This document shows, piece by piece, positions 17,969 through 27,093 of a stretch of DNA of 64,000 bases. A program made the position numbers and the translations under genes. The stretch's first letter is position 1. The number at the start of each line of letters is the position of its first letter. The notes beneath the pieces are model-generated. The model saw only the letters and a program-made list of their open reading frames with translations. It did no database searches and was not told the origin of the DNA. The stretch lies in the NCBI GenBank assembly GCA_030532905.1, contig JAUNKE010000002.1:57941-121940 (forward strand), written 5' to 3'. This DNA comes from Peptostreptococcaceae bacterium (GTDB lineage: Bacteria; Bacillota; Clostridia; Peptostreptococcales; Filifactoraceae).

Positions 17969-18355
17969 TTACTGACCTTTGATAACACTTCGTATTCTCA
18001 TGAACTCATCATTGATTGCCCGAAGCGCATATTGATATTGTAATCCCGTTCTTGCCAGCTCCGCATATTCGGCGTCCGGACTTACATTGTTGCCGTCCAT
18101 TCGATTGGAGCCTGAATTGTTTTCTTCAACTTCCATGTTGATTCGATCAATCGCCCGACTGTAATTTTTTGCATTTTTCTTTTTACCGACATTCTCGATT
18201 TGGCTCTGAACGCTTTCTTCAAAGGTCAACAGCTTCGCCTTGTAATTCGGTGTGTCCTGATTGGCAATATTATTGGCGATGATGCCTTGTCTTTTCCAAA
18301 GAAAATCCAATGTCTTTTGCGTTAACTTGATGCTGTTGTTAAAAATACTTTTCAT
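17969..18355 (-). CDS. flgB: Flagellar basal-body rod protein FlgB
   Basis: FlgB is the proximal rod protein. The 128-residue product has the rod motif RQGIIANNIANQDTPNYKAK near the N-terminus and a C-terminal segment (AELARTGLQYQYALRAINDE) matching the family. The ATG at 18355 follows a GGGGGAG site and lies 8 nt after the PilZ-like gene. It is the first structural gene of the operon. Confidence 0.95.
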   Translation of the reverse strand: MKSIFNNSIKLTQKTLDFLWKRQGIIANNIANQDTPNYKAKLLTFEESVQSQIENVGKKKNAKNYSRAIDRINMEVEENNSGSNRMDGNNVSPDAEYAELARTGLQYQYALRAINDEFMRIRSVIKGQ

Positions 18356-18363
18356 AACTCCCC

Positions 18364-19029
18364 CTATCGAACTTTCGTACGATGCACTTTAATCTGTAAC
18401 TGATACACCGCTTTTCGTATTTTACTTTCTTCCTGAAGAGACAAGTCCACGAATCGACATCCGTATTTTAGAAGCCTTCCCATTTTTTCCCGTCTAAGTA
18501 TCTTTATATTTGGCTCGAATCCAATCTCCGAAATTTTCGTGTCCACCTTTAAGATTTCTCCGACTTCGAAAGTTTCTTTTGCGGTAAAGCCGATACCCCC
18601 ACTGCTTATGTCCATCATTCTTGCTTCAATGGTTTTTTCTTCTTCATCTCTCTTACATTTTATTTCTATGATGCGCGAATAATCGATTTTGATATCTTCT
18701 TTCAACTCATCGCTGATATTTCGAAGCGAAAACAAAAAGATTTTATTGCCTTCGATTCTGTCGACCAACGCACTATAGACTTCTTCGTAATTAACTTTCG
18801 ATTCAATCCGGATGGTGCCGACCACTTCTTCCTTTTTTATAAAATCCGACACCGAGAAAACCGAAATCTTTTCTCCGATGTAATCCAGATTTCCAATCGC
18901 AATCTTTGAATTGTTACTGCCGAACGCTTCAAAGTTTCTTGACATATCTTCCGTATTATTGTCAAAAATATTGCTCACATCTCCCTTCAAACAACAACCC
19001 TTTGTAGTTATATTTTGATTAGTATTCAA
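18364..19029 (-). CDS. PilZ-like domain protein heading the flagellar operon
   Basis: A 221-residue protein whose C-terminal half resembles a PilZ domain: the ARMMDISSGGIGF segment fits the PilZ D/NxSxxG signature and is followed by strands ending in LKYGCRFVDLSLQEESKIRK. The N-terminal half resembles a YcgR-N type domain. The classical RxxxR motif that clamps cyclic di-GMP is not evident before the DISSGG segment, so ligand binding is uncertain. YcgR proteins act as flagellar brakes in other bacteria (family knowledge). The start is unclear: a TTG at 19029 gives the longest form but has a weak site; an ATG at 18945 is possible. It lies 8 nt before flgB. Confidence 0.7.
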   Translation of the reverse strand: MNTNQNITTKGCCLKGDVSNIFDNNTEDMSRNFEAFGSNNSKIAIGNLDYIGEKISVFSVSDFIKKEEVVGTIRIESKVNYEEVYSALVDRIEGNKIFLFSLRNISDELKEDIKIDYSRIIEIKCKRDEEEKTIEARMMDISSGGIGFTAKETFEVGEILKVDTKISEIGFEPNIKILRREKMGRLLKYGCRFVDLSLQEESKIRKAVYQLQIKVHRTKVR

Positions 19030-19072
19030 AATGTACTTTTCTATTTCGTAATCATTTTATAACTCTTAACTT

Positions 19073-19130
19073 ATAAAAAAATAACCGCGAGGTCCACTAA
19101 AAATTAGTAACCTGCGATTACTAATTTTTA
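19073..19130 (-). terminator. Terminator with a competing hairpin between mnmG and the flagellar operon
   Basis: On the minus strand a GC-rich stem pairs the stretch at 19110-19120 with that at 19082-19093 (one bulge and one G-U pair) and is followed by a T-tract at 19073-19082, which is a rho-independent terminator layout. A second, perfect 13 bp hairpin pairs 19118-19130 with 19098-19110, with a 7 nt loop. The two stems share bases 19110 and 19118-19120 and the loop, so they exclude each other. The element starts 8 nt after the mnmG stop and ends about 45 nt before the PilZ-like gene. Confidence 0.7.
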
Positions 19131-19137
19131 TAGCCAA

Positions 19138-21039
19138 TTATTCATAATCTTCCATTGTTGGCGCATTGCTTTTGTTATATGCTTGCAAAAATACGAGAAG
19201 CACCGAAATATCCGCCGGCGAAACTCCTGAAATTCGGCTCGCCTGTCCGATATTGATCGGTCGGACTTCATCCAGCTTTTGTTTTGCTTCCAATCGCAAG
19301 CCGGAAATCAGATTATAATCGAAGTCCTTCGGAATTTTTCTTTTCTCCAATTTGTTAAAGGCTTCGACCTGTTGAATCTGCTTTTTGATATAGCCTTCGT
19401 ATTTGACTTGAATCTGACATTGTTCTTCCACTTGAAAGTTGAGTGAGCCGTCATATTTGCCGAGCTCTTTCAGCAAATCGTAACTCGCTTCCGGTCTTTT
19501 GAGAAAATCATACAGCGTCATCGTGCGTCCGAGCGGCGCCAAATTTCTTTCTTCCAAAAACTCATCCGCTTCGGAAGGTTTGATTTTTTCATTTTTAAGA
19601 CGCTCCATCTCAAGCTCAATTTGCTCTTTCTTCTGAAGAAAAGCCTCATATCTTTCGTCACTCACCAAACCGATTTCTCTCCCCAGCTGTGTCAATCGAA
19701 GATCCGCATTGTCCTGTCGTAGCAAAAGTCGATATTCCGCTCGCGATGTCATCATCCGATACGGCTCATTCGTTCCTTTGGTAACCAAATCGTCAATCAA
19801 CACGCCGATATATGCGGTTGCACGATCCAAAACAATCGGCTCCAAACCGTCGATACTTCGAGCGGCATTGACGGCAGCCATCAAACCTTGCGCAGCGGCT
19901 TCTTCATAACCGCTTGTTCCATTAAACTGACCCGCGCTGTAAAGATTTTCCACCGAAGTGACTTTCAGCGACAATTCCAAATGCATCGGGTCGATGCAAT
20001 CATATTCAATCGCATACGCCGGACGCATCAGCTGCGCATTCTCCAATCCGATTACCGTATGATACATTTTTAATTGAACCTCATACGGAAGCGAAGAAGA
20101 AAAACCCTGTATATAATATTCTTTCGTGTCCAGCCCTTCCGGCTCCACAAAGAATTGGTGAGTTGCTTTATCCGGGAATCGAACGACCTTATCTTCAATC
20201 GACGGACAGTAGCGCGGCCCTCTTGAATCAATCATACCGCCATACACCGCCGAGCGAGCGAGATTTTGTCGAATTACCGAATGGGTATCCTCTCTGGTTC
20301 TTGTCAGATAGCATACAACCTGCTCCTTATCCTTAATTTCTTCCGTCATAAAAGAAAAAGGAACAATTTTTTCATCACCGTATTGAATTTCCATCTGTGA
20401 AAAATCAATACTGTCTCCATGAACTCGCGCCGGAGTTCCGGTTTTGAACTTCCGAAGCGGAAGCTCCAATTCGTGTAAACTTTTTGAAAGAAATTGCGCA
20501 CTCGGCTGTCCGAGCGGCCCCGATGGGAAATTGACCTCCCCCATATAGATTCTTCCTTCCAGAAAAACACCGGTACAAAGAATTACTTTTTTTGCATAGT
20601 ATTCGCAAAGTTGTAAAGTTCGTACGCCTTTTACCACCCTGTCGTCATGGATAAGCTCCGTCACTTCATCCATCACCATCTGTAAATTTTCCTGGTGCTC
20701 AAGCACCTTCTTCATTTCTATATGATAAAGATTTTTATCAGCTTGCGCTCTTACCGATTGTACCGCCGGCCCTTTGGATGCATTTAATGTTCGCGACTGA
20801 ATAAATGTCTTGTCGATATTTATTCCCATTTGGCCACCCAAGGCGTCCAATTCGCGAACCAGTTGGCTCTTGCCTGTCCCACCGATTGCCGGATTGCATG
20901 GCATATGTGCAATCGTGTCCAGGCTCAGCGTAATCAGAAGTGTTTTTTTACCAAGTCGAGCCGATGCCAGCGCAGCCTCACAGCCCGCGTGCCCCGCACC
21001 CACGACAATGATATCATAACTTCCCGCGTTGAAATACAT
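19138..21039 (-). CDS. mnmG: tRNA uridine-5-carboxymethylaminomethyl modification enzyme MnmG (GidA)
   Basis: MnmG works with MnmE to modify U34 of certain tRNAs, using FAD, NADH and methylene-THF or related one-carbon donors. The 633-residue protein has the FAD-binding motif [19 protein letters not shown] near residue 13, the signature [40 protein letters not shown] and the Cys-containing [12 protein letters not shown], and the C-terminal helical domain used for MnmE and tRNA contact. Length is typical. The start at 21039 has a weak AAAGAG site. No mnmE or rsmG neighbour is seen in the window. Confidence 0.97.
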   Translation of the reverse strand: MYFNAGSYDIIVVGAGHAGCEAALASARLGKKTLLITLSLDTIAHMPCNPAIGGTGKSQLVRELDALGGQMGINIDKTFIQSRTLNASKGPAVQSVRAQADKNLYHIEMKKVLEHQENLQMVMDEVTELIHDDRVVKGVRTLQLCEYYAKKVILCTGVFLEGRIYMGEVNFPSGPLGQPSAQFLSKSLHELELPLRKFKTGTPARVHGDSIDFSQMEIQYGDEKIVPFSFMTEEIKDKEQVVCYLTRTREDTHSVIRQNLARSAVYGGMIDSRGPRYCPSIEDKVVRFPDKATHQFFVEPEGLDTKEYYIQGFSSSLPYEVQLKMYHTVIGLENAQLMRPAYAIEYDCIDPMHLELSLKVTSVENLYSAGQFNGTSGYEEAAAQGLMAAVNAARSIDGLEPIVLDRATAYIGVLIDDLVTKGTNEPYRMMTSRAEYRLLLRQDNADLRLTQLGREIGLVSDERYEAFLQKKEQIELEMERLKNEKIKPSEADEFLEERNLAPLGRTMTLYDFLKRPEASYDLLKELGKYDGSLNFQVEEQCQIQVKYEGYIKKQIQQVEAFNKLEKRKIPKDFDYNLISGLRLEAKQKLDEVRPINIGQASRISGVSPADISVLLVFLQAYNKSNAPTMEDYE

Positions 21040-21113
21040 ATTTACTCTTTCTATCGATACTTTTTAAGAAGATTTCTTAAATCAAAATTCATTTTTTATT
21101 GTTTCACAAGATT

Positions 21114-21141
21114 AGTATACCACATTTTTCGCTTTCGTCAA
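21114..21141 (-). promoter_or_regulatory. Probable sigma-A promoter of mnmG
   Basis: On the minus strand TTGACG (21136-21141) and TATACT (21114-21119) are separated by 16 bp. The predicted start near 21107 gives a leader of about 70 nt, which contains a small TTAAGAA/TTCTTAA inverted repeat. Confidence 0.6.
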
Positions 21142-21682
21142 CATATTTTTTTACAATTTGTAACTTTTATTTTTGAAGTTCGTAATTCCGTTATCGTAAC
21201 CGTTACGACTGTTTCACAGTTGAGTTTTACTGTTTACAACCATTCCAAAGAATTTTATGACAGTTACAAAATCATTATTCTCGGAGAAAACTTTCGTGGA
21301 ACATTTTTTTCTTGAAATTTTTTTCGAGAAATTCGTTTCCAATTTTGAATTTCATTTTTCGTTTCATCCGGCGCGGTTGACATCCCATTTGAATTAAAAG
21401 TTTTTGCCGATATTACTCTTGAAACTCGTCATTATTCCCAATTACGAATTAAAAAGCTCATTGCTATCAATCTTGTTTACAAACTTCGATTGCTGTTACA
21501 GTCTTTTCTACCCTATACATATCTCTTCGTTTTCGAATCGACCTTCCGGTCTCGAATGAAAAGCTGTGTTTTCTTAGCGCGATTCTTTCTATCCGTTTCC
21601 AAATAAAATTCTCGATTTACTTTTTCTCTACCCCGCAAAATCCTGCTCGATTTTAATTCACAAATTGCTTTTGCTTAATTTC

Positions 21683-21711
21683 TTGACATTTCCTCTCGGT
21701 AACTGTACTAT
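21683..21711 (+). promoter_or_regulatory. Probable sigma-A promoter reading into the repeat array
   Basis: A perfect TTGACA (21683-21688) is followed after exactly 17 bp by TACTAT (21706-21711). A transcript would start near 21718 and run through the five repeat units. No plausible coding frame follows it, which suggests a non-coding transcript. Confidence 0.55.
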
Positions 21712-21778
21712 ATACATAGCACACAAAAAATCTTTCTCAATAATATTTCGATATGAAATAAAAATTCCTTATATTTTT

Positions 21779-22085
21779 CTATATAATAGGAAGCTTTTTT
21801 GCAAAGTAATTTTTTATTATTACCATAGCGATTTCTTAGTCCTATAATAAGGAAGCTTTTTTATAAAGATTGTGTGCATCTCATAATAATATGTTTTCGA
21901 GTCCTTCTCAATAGAAGTTGTTCTCAAAACATTTTTAATATGAATTTATGACGAATGTTTTGCCCTATATAAAAGGAAGTTTTTGCGAAAGATATTTTCA
22001 CATACTGCATGGAAAATATTTTCATTTCCTATATAATGGAAACTTTTGAAAATGCGTTGTCCCTATAAGTCGTTTTAAGATTCGG
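21779..22085 (+). repeat. Five degenerate tandem units of about 62 bp
   Basis: Units start near 21779, 21841, 21902, 21964 and 22027, so the spacing is 61-63 bp. Each begins with a variant of CCTATATAATAGGAAG followed by a T-run and a purine-rich end; the other half of each unit is not conserved. The third unit is the most diverged. The core is itself an imperfect palindrome (CCTAT/ATAGG). Confidence 0.65.
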
Positions 22086-22146
22086 CTTCAAGCCGTAACG
22101 AAAAAATGGACAAAAAATTTGCAAGCTACTGCTTGCAACAAATTTT
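22083..22146 (+). terminator. Hairpins ending the repeat region
   Basis: A CGGCTT-CA-AAGCCG hairpin (about 22083-22095) is followed by a longer one: AAAATTTGCAAGC at 22114-22126 pairs with GCTTGC (22131-22136) and AAATTTT (22140-22146). It could end a transcript from the 21683 promoter, although the T-tract is short. Confidence 0.5.
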
Positions 22147-22341
22147 CTACAACCAAACATTCTTATTATAACCATATTATCGATTCTCAAACAATAAAAT
22201 TTGATTTGTATTTTTATTTTTACCCCGTATCGTTATAAAGTGGTGAGAGCAAAGAGTTCAGCACAAAAAACTTTTGAGAACGATAAAAATATGCGGATAT
22301 TCGACGAAAGAAATGATGAACGATACAAAGAAAGGATATTT

Positions 22342-23145
22342 ATGATCAGATGTAACAATATCAGCAAAGAGTTTGAGCGACAAATTCCCAGAGAGAAGAA
22401 AAAAACGGGTTTTTCGCTGTTTGGAAAAAAGGGAAAGACCAAAGAGAATTTTTATGCGATACAAAATATCGGATTTGAAGCCAAAGACGGCGAGATTCTC
22501 GGGATATTGGGTCCCAACGGCGCCGGAAAAACAACCCTGCTCCGAATTTTGAGCAATGTGATGACCGCAAGCGGCGGCGAGGTGGAGATTTCAACCAAAG
22601 AAAATCTCATCGCGCAAGATTCGCAGACCGCGCGCCGAAACATCGGCTATCTTTCCGCCAACACGAAACTGTTTAAGCACATCACTCCTAGAGAGTTGAT
22701 GCAGATGGTTGGAAAATTGTACGGCTATGAAGAATCGCAAATCGACGAGCGCTCCGAGGAAATCATAAAGCTTTTGGATATGAGTGCTTTTGCAGATAAT
22801 AAAATCGACAAACTTTCGACCGGTCAGATGCAGCGCTCCAATATCGCTCGCTGCCTGATGCATGACCCGCTGAACTATATTTTTGACGAGCCGACTTTGG
22901 GACTGGATGTCATCGCCAGCCGCGCCATCATCGAATTTATGAAAAACGAGCGCAACCGCGGCAAAGCCATTCTGTATTCGACTCATTATATGGAAGAGGC
23001 GGAATATCTCTGCGACAAAATATTGATGATTCATCAAGGAAAAATCATCTCATACGGAACACCGGATGAAATCAAAGCACTTTCCGACACAAGCAATCTT
23101 CGTGATGCATTCATAGTTTTATCCGAGAAAAGCGAGGAGGCATAA
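22342..23145 (+). CDS. natA: ABC transporter ATP-binding protein, NatA-type
   Basis: The ATPase of an ABC-2 type exporter related to the NatAB sodium exporter. The 267-residue protein has Walker A GPNGAGKTT, the Q-loop region, the signature LSTGQMQRSNIARC, Walker B NYIFDEPTLGLD and the switch His in STHYMEEAEYLCD. An insert rich in Lys and Gly (PREKKKTGFSLFGKKGKTKE) lies between the first two strands. I chose the ATG at 22342, which starts the conserved region and has an AAAGGA site; upstream in-frame codons (to 22201) look non-coding. The stop overlaps the natB start by 1 nt, so the two are translationally coupled. Confidence 0.92.
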   Translation: MIRCNNISKEFERQIPREKKKTGFSLFGKKGKTKENFYAIQNIGFEAKDGEILGILGPNGAGKTTLLRILSNVMTASGGEVEISTKENLIAQDSQTARRNIGYLSANTKLFKHITPRELMQMVGKLYGYEESQIDERSEEIIKLLDMSAFADNKIDKLSTGQMQRSNIARCLMHDPLNYIFDEPTLGLDVIASRAIIEFMKNERNRGKAILYSTHYMEEAEYLCDKILMIHQGKIISYGTPDEIKALSDTSNLRDAFIVLSEKSEEA

Positions 23146-25367
23146 TGAACAAAAGAACAATCCTGACATTATACAAAAACGAAATGCTCGCCATTTTGCG
23201 TGATAAAAAGACGGTTTTTATGAATATTTTCATTCCCGTCATTCTCTATCCGCTGATTACGATTTTGGCATCGCAAATCATGATGTCCGTACAGAGCTCG
23301 CTCAATGAGCAGACCTATCAAATCGCAATTGTTGCGGACAAAAAAGTAACTGCGACTTTTAAGGACATTCTTTCCGCTACGATGGCGGACGAAAAAACGG
23401 ATTCTTCATCTAATAAAAAAGAAGATAGCAAGAAGGATTCCAAAATCGAAAATAAAAAAGATATCGTGCCGGGCGAAATGCCTTCGCAGATGGCAATGAA
23501 TTCCGATGAACTTCATATTGAGATTGTCGATTCCGAAAATCCGAGCCAAGATTTGAAAGACAAAAATATCGATGCCTATATCGAAGTAAAAAATTCGAGC
23601 GGCGAAAATCCGATTTACAAAATCAATTTCGTTTCCTCCAATGTCAATTCGAGCACCGTATCCGATTATATACAGGAACGATTGGGCGATTATAAAGAAG
23701 AACTTCGAATCGAAAAGTTGCAGGAGCTCGGTGTGGAATATGACAAAATTTGGAATCTCATCGACATCGAGGAAGTCAACCATGCCACCAAAGAGCAATC
23801 CATCGGCAGCGTGCTCGGCGGAATCATCCCGCTTCTTCTTATTATGGGATTGGTCAACGGGGCATCGCACACCGCCATCGACACAACCGCCGGCGAAAAA
23901 GAGCGCGGTACGCTGGAAACCACTTTTTCATTCCCGGTCACTCGTAAAGAAATCATTACCGGCAAATTTTCAGCCGTAGCGACAATGGCAAGCATATCCG
24001 TTTTGCTCAATTTCCTTTCCATCGGACTGATGGGCGCCTACATGTATTCGCTCGTCAATATGATGGCGCCGGACAAGTCGGCTATGCAAATCAATTTGAC
24101 AAGCTTCCTGCCCGCTGTACTCATTATGTTTTTGTGCGTCGTGCTGTTCGCGATTTTTATATCCGCGATCACTTTGGCAATTTTTTCAAGCGCACAAAAT
24201 CCGAAAGAAGCGGGGCTGTATGCGACGCCGATTATGCTGATTACCATCTTGGTTTCCTATATCGGATTCATACCGAATCTTGACCTGAGCCTATATACCG
24301 CGGTCATTCCAATCGTCAATGTCGTTCTGCTCATAAAATCGATTCTGATTTTTGAATACGACATCGCACTGATCGGCATCGTACTTGCCAGCAATATGGC
24401 ATTCGGATTTCTCTCCGTCGCGCTGATGTATAAAATGTTTGAGCGCGAGGACATTCTCTTCGGCGAGGACAGCAAGTTCTTCCGAATCTTCGAATCCAGA
24501 GACAATATCAAAGCCGGCGGATTGCCGACAATCAGCGAAGCCGTCTTCTTGCTCACCATCGGCTTTATGGCGCTGATTTTCGTAGGCTCCTTCTTCCAAT
24601 TAAAATTCGGATTTTGGGGACTGCTCAGCATCCAAATAAGCATACTCGCTTTGGCAATCGGCTACGCACTCTATGCAAAATTTGACATCAAAAAGATGTT
24701 CCCCGTCAAAATGCCGCGTTTCGCACATGTGGTCGGCTCCATCTTTTTGTGGCTCGGTACCTTGTTCTTCGTGATATTGATTTCGGCGGGACTGCAAAAA
24801 ATCTTTCCGGAGAGTTTTGAATCCATCGAAATGATTGAAGAATTGTTCCGAGGTAAAAGTCTTCTGTCTTTAATAATCGTTGTCGCGATTGCACCGGCAA
24901 TCTGTGAAGAAGTTTTCTTCCGCGGTTTTATGTACTCTGCATTTCGTCAAAAAATGCGACCGTATATCGCCATGCTCATCGTTTCGGTTTTCTTTGGAAT
25001 CTACCACATGAGCTTAATCAAATTCTTTACAACCGCCATTTTGGGATTTGCGCTCAACTATTCGATGCACAAATCCGGCAGCATATTGACATCGAGCCTG
25101 ATGCATTTCTTGAACAACAGCGTCTCCGTTTTGCTGCTATATTATCAGGACAAATTGATGAAGACTCTCCAAATGCCGCAGCAGGATATGTCTCCGGAAA
25201 TGATCGAGGCACAACTGATGGCGCAAACCAATCCGGCGATGATTATCATTTCGATTATAATCGCACTGGTATTTATTCTGAGCTTCGTCGGCGCCGGCGT
25301 GATACTGCTCAACCTTCAACCGAAAAAGGCACTTGCTCGACCAACGGACGAAAACGCTCAATCATAA
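23145..25367 (+). CDS. natB: ABC-2 permease NatB fused to a CPBP intramembrane protease domain
   Basis: The permease partner of the preceding ATPase. The first 450 or so residues form an ABC-2 permease: one N-terminal helix, a large Ser/Lys-rich external loop, then TTAGEKERGTLETTFSFPVT before the remaining helices, a NatB hallmark. The C-terminal part (about 470-720) is a CPBP (Abi/CAAX) protease domain with the E588-E589...R593 motif (EEVFFRG), a second motif with His621 (GIYHMS) and a third with His654 and Asn657. All metal-binding positions appear intact. Such permease-protease fusions are known in Firmicutes; the protease substrate is unknown. Exported substrate (sodium or another compound) cannot be settled from sequence. 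Confidence 0.9.
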   Translation: MNKRTILTLYKNEMLAILRDKKTVFMNIFIPVILYPLITILASQIMMSVQSSLNEQTYQIAIVADKKVTATFKDILSATMADEKTDSSSNKKEDSKKDSKIENKKDIVPGEMPSQMAMNSDELHIEIVDSENPSQDLKDKNIDAYIEVKNSSGENPIYKINFVSSNVNSSTVSDYIQERLGDYKEELRIEKLQELGVEYDKIWNLIDIEEVNHATKEQSIGSVLGGIIPLLLIMGLVNGASHTAIDTTAGEKERGTLETTFSFPVTRKEIITGKFSAVATMASISVLLNFLSIGLMGAYMYSLVNMMAPDKSAMQINLTSFLPAVLIMFLCVVLFAIFISAITLAIFSSAQNPKEAGLYATPIMLITILVSYIGFIPNLDLSLYTAVIPIVNVVLLIKSILIFEYDIALIGIVLASNMAFGFLSVALMYKMFEREDILFGEDSKFFRIFESRDNIKAGGLPTISEAVFLLTIGFMALIFVGSFFQLKFGFWGLLSIQISILALAIGYALYAKFDIKKMFPVKMPRFAHVVGSIFLWLGTLFFVILISAGLQKIFPESFESIEMIEELFRGKSLLSLIIVVAIAPAICEEVFFRGFMYSAFRQKMRPYIAMLIVSVFFGIYHMSLIKFFTTAILGFALNYSMHKSGSILTSSLMHFLNNSVSVLLLYYQDKLMKTLQMPQQDMSPEMIEAQLMAQTNPAMIIISIIIALVFILSFVGAGVILLNLQPKKALARPTDENAQS

Positions 25368-25425
25368 GGCAACAGTTATAATTTTATGCTAATACCTAAT
25401 ACACTACAGAAAAATTATTCTTTTT

Positions 25426-25466
25426 CCGTTCCTATGGAACGGCGGAACGGTGGGGTCACCGCTCCC
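25426..25466. repeat. Nested intergenic palindromes
   Basis: CCGTTCC-TAT-GGAACGG (25426-25442) is followed at once by a second stem, CGGTG (25448-25452) with CACCG (25457-25461), extended by GGAA/CTCC at the base. The sequence is much more GC-rich than its AT-rich surroundings. It resembles short palindromic repeat elements found scattered in many genomes; no second copy was seen in this window. Confidence 0.5.
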
Positions 25467-25551
25467 TACAAGGTGAAAAACAAATAACAGTTATTCAAAA
25501 TACAAATTGTTGATAACTCTGTTTTTTTGATAGGTTTTAGTATTACAATTG

Positions 25552-25585
25552 AAAGGACAGCCCGAGATGGACTGTCCTTTTTGTT
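25552..25585 (+). terminator. Rho-independent terminator after natAB
   Basis: AAAGGACAG (25552-25560) pairs with CTGTCCTTT (25572-25580) around an 11 nt loop, followed by TTTTGTT. The tail fits plus-strand transcripts best, but the stem could also serve the converging surface-protein gene at 25599. Confidence 0.75.
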
Positions 25586-25598
25586 ATTTATGATGATG

Positions 25599-27080
25599 TT
25601 ATTTTTCAATTGAAACGGTTTTTGTCGCCGCATCCCATGTCAGACTTGCTTGCAATCCGATTCCCGAGAATGCTTTTTGAATATCTCTAAGCGGTAGCAA
25701 TACGCGACCGTCTTTCGAAATAACCTCTCCGGAAAGAGCCACTTTTTGACCGTTAACCGTCATCATTTTTTGTCCAAGTGTCAACTGTACTTTTCCTGTT
25801 CCCTGATAGATGAAAGTTGCGGTCTTTGTTTTTTGGTCATATTTTACTTCCACGCCCAGCAATTCGGAAATCACTCGCGCCGGCAATACGGTACGACCTT
25901 GATGAACTATCGGTGCCACATCCATCATTTTTTGACTTGGTGCTCCATTTGCCATCACGGTGTAAGCTTTTTTACCGATAGTAAGTTTGGTTGAAATCTT
26001 GTTGCTGACATTCGGAGTCAAAGGTTGTTGTGCTTGCGGCACTTTGTTGTCCTTTATTTCTTCCTTCTTCTTGTCGTCCTGCTTATTCTTGTCGTCTTTT
26101 TTATCATCTTTCTTATCATCCTTAGAGCCGCCTGAAGGACCATCCGGTCTTACCGGTGAACGATGACTTCCACCGCCGGTGCTTCCGCCTCCACCGGAGC
26201 CACCACCCTTATCATCTTTTTTCTCCGCTTCTCTGGTTACTTGAAGCTCATAGAATTTCTCCGTATTATCCAATAATCTCACTTTCAGGAAAACGGAAAC
26301 CGTCTTGCCCTCTTCCAAATCTTGTTTTCGGGTATCCTTTGTAAAAGCCTTATCCGAGAACATTGCAATATCTCCCAGTTCTTTCCCTTCAAAGTCCTTG
26401 CTGTCCGCCTCAAGACTCAAATTCGCTTTTTTCGTCTTGATGGCAACGACTTTCGGATTCTCCTTGGTTGCATCCGCCGCCTTCAAATCGATTTCGACAC
26501 CTAAAACGCTTAGTTTCTCTTCTTTTTTGTCGTCATCTTTTGCTTTTTCTCTCTCAAAAATCACTTTATAATAGACTTCATCGTCTTTTACATCGTCCTT
26601 GTCTTCCTCCGTCTTGATGAAAACTTCCGCTGTTTTTCCCGCTTCTGCCGGAATCATAATCTTTCTATCTTTTTCCTGTTCTTCTTTGTCCAATTCTTTT
26701 TCAAAAGCTGCATCTTTATAAACAGTTAGTTTGTAGCCGGCTTTGGCTTTAACATTCGAAGATGTAAATTCCTTTTCTCCATCACTTTTAACTTTAAATG
26801 TAATAATTTTCGGCTTTGCCTTATCCGTTCCGACAGTATCTCCCGAAAGCATCGATTTTAGAATCGGCTTCCCGAATATGTCCGCAATTTTTTCATCCGC
26901 ATTTTCTTCCGCTGCCGGTAAAATCGGTTGGTTCAAATCATTCTGCAATACGCCTATAAGATAATTTTCTTCAAATAAGGAATTTCTCTGCGCAAAGGCG
27001 GTTATACTTCCCGTCTGGATTGTCATCATCGTCATAATACCTGCTGTTGTCAATGCTAGAGTTTTTTTGATTCTGTTCAT
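25599..27080 (-). CDS. Secreted stalk-domain (copper amine oxidase N-like) surface protein 1
   Basis: A 493-residue exported protein. It has an N-terminal signal peptide (MNRIKKTLALTTAGIMTMMT... ending near ITAFA), two or more repeated Lys/Asp/Glu-rich beta modules (about 90-290) that each end in a pattern like VSVFLKVRLLDNTEKFYELQ, a Gly/Ser and Lys/Asp low-complexity linker (about 295-350) and a C-terminal copper-amine-oxidase-N (stalk, PF07833-type) domain of about 110 residues with QGRTVLPARVISELLGVEVKY and DGRVLLPLRDIQKAF. The stalk domain is common in clostridial surface proteins; its function is unclear. Paralogs lie at 29718 and 31736. ATG at 27080 has an AAAGGAGAG site. Confidence 0.85.
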   Translation of the reverse strand: MNRIKKTLALTTAGIMTMMTIQTGSITAFAQRNSLFEENYLIGVLQNDLNQPILPAAEENADEKIADIFGKPILKSMLSGDTVGTDKAKPKIITFKVKSDGEKEFTSSNVKAKAGYKLTVYKDAAFEKELDKEEQEKDRKIMIPAEAGKTAEVFIKTEEDKDDVKDDEVYYKVIFEREKAKDDDKKEEKLSVLGVEIDLKAADATKENPKVVAIKTKKANLSLEADSKDFEGKELGDIAMFSDKAFTKDTRKQDLEEGKTVSVFLKVRLLDNTEKFYELQVTREAEKKDDKGGGSGGGGSTGGGSHRSPVRPDGPSGGSKDDKKDDKKDDKNKQDDKKKEEIKDNKVPQAQQPLTPNVSNKISTKLTIGKKAYTVMANGAPSQKMMDVAPIVHQGRTVLPARVISELLGVEVKYDQKTKTATFIYQGTGKVQLTLGQKMMTVNGQKVALSGEVISKDGRVLLPLRDIQKAFSGIGLQASLTWDAATKTVSIEK

Positions 27081-27093
27081 TTCACTCTCTCCT

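Larger units (their letters stand above)
21040..22341. other. Gene-free 1.3 kb region with a repeat array
   Basis: No convincing coding region is present; short open frames here are T-rich and lack ribosome sites. The right half holds a plus-strand promoter (21683-21711), five degenerate units of about 62 bp (21779-22085) and terminator-like hairpins (22083-22095, 22114-22146). The stretch 21145-21660 is T-rich on the plus strand and shows nothing I can assign. Confidence 0.7.

Noticed and set aside
21665..21847. Short plus-strand coding frame
   Set aside because: Composition is biased by the AT-rich region, there is no ribosome site, and it overlaps the promoter and first repeat unit.
21779..22085. 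CRISPR array
   Set aside because: The unit spacing of 61-63 bp is CRISPR-like, but the repeat part is not identical between units, one unit is strongly diverged and no cas genes are in the window.
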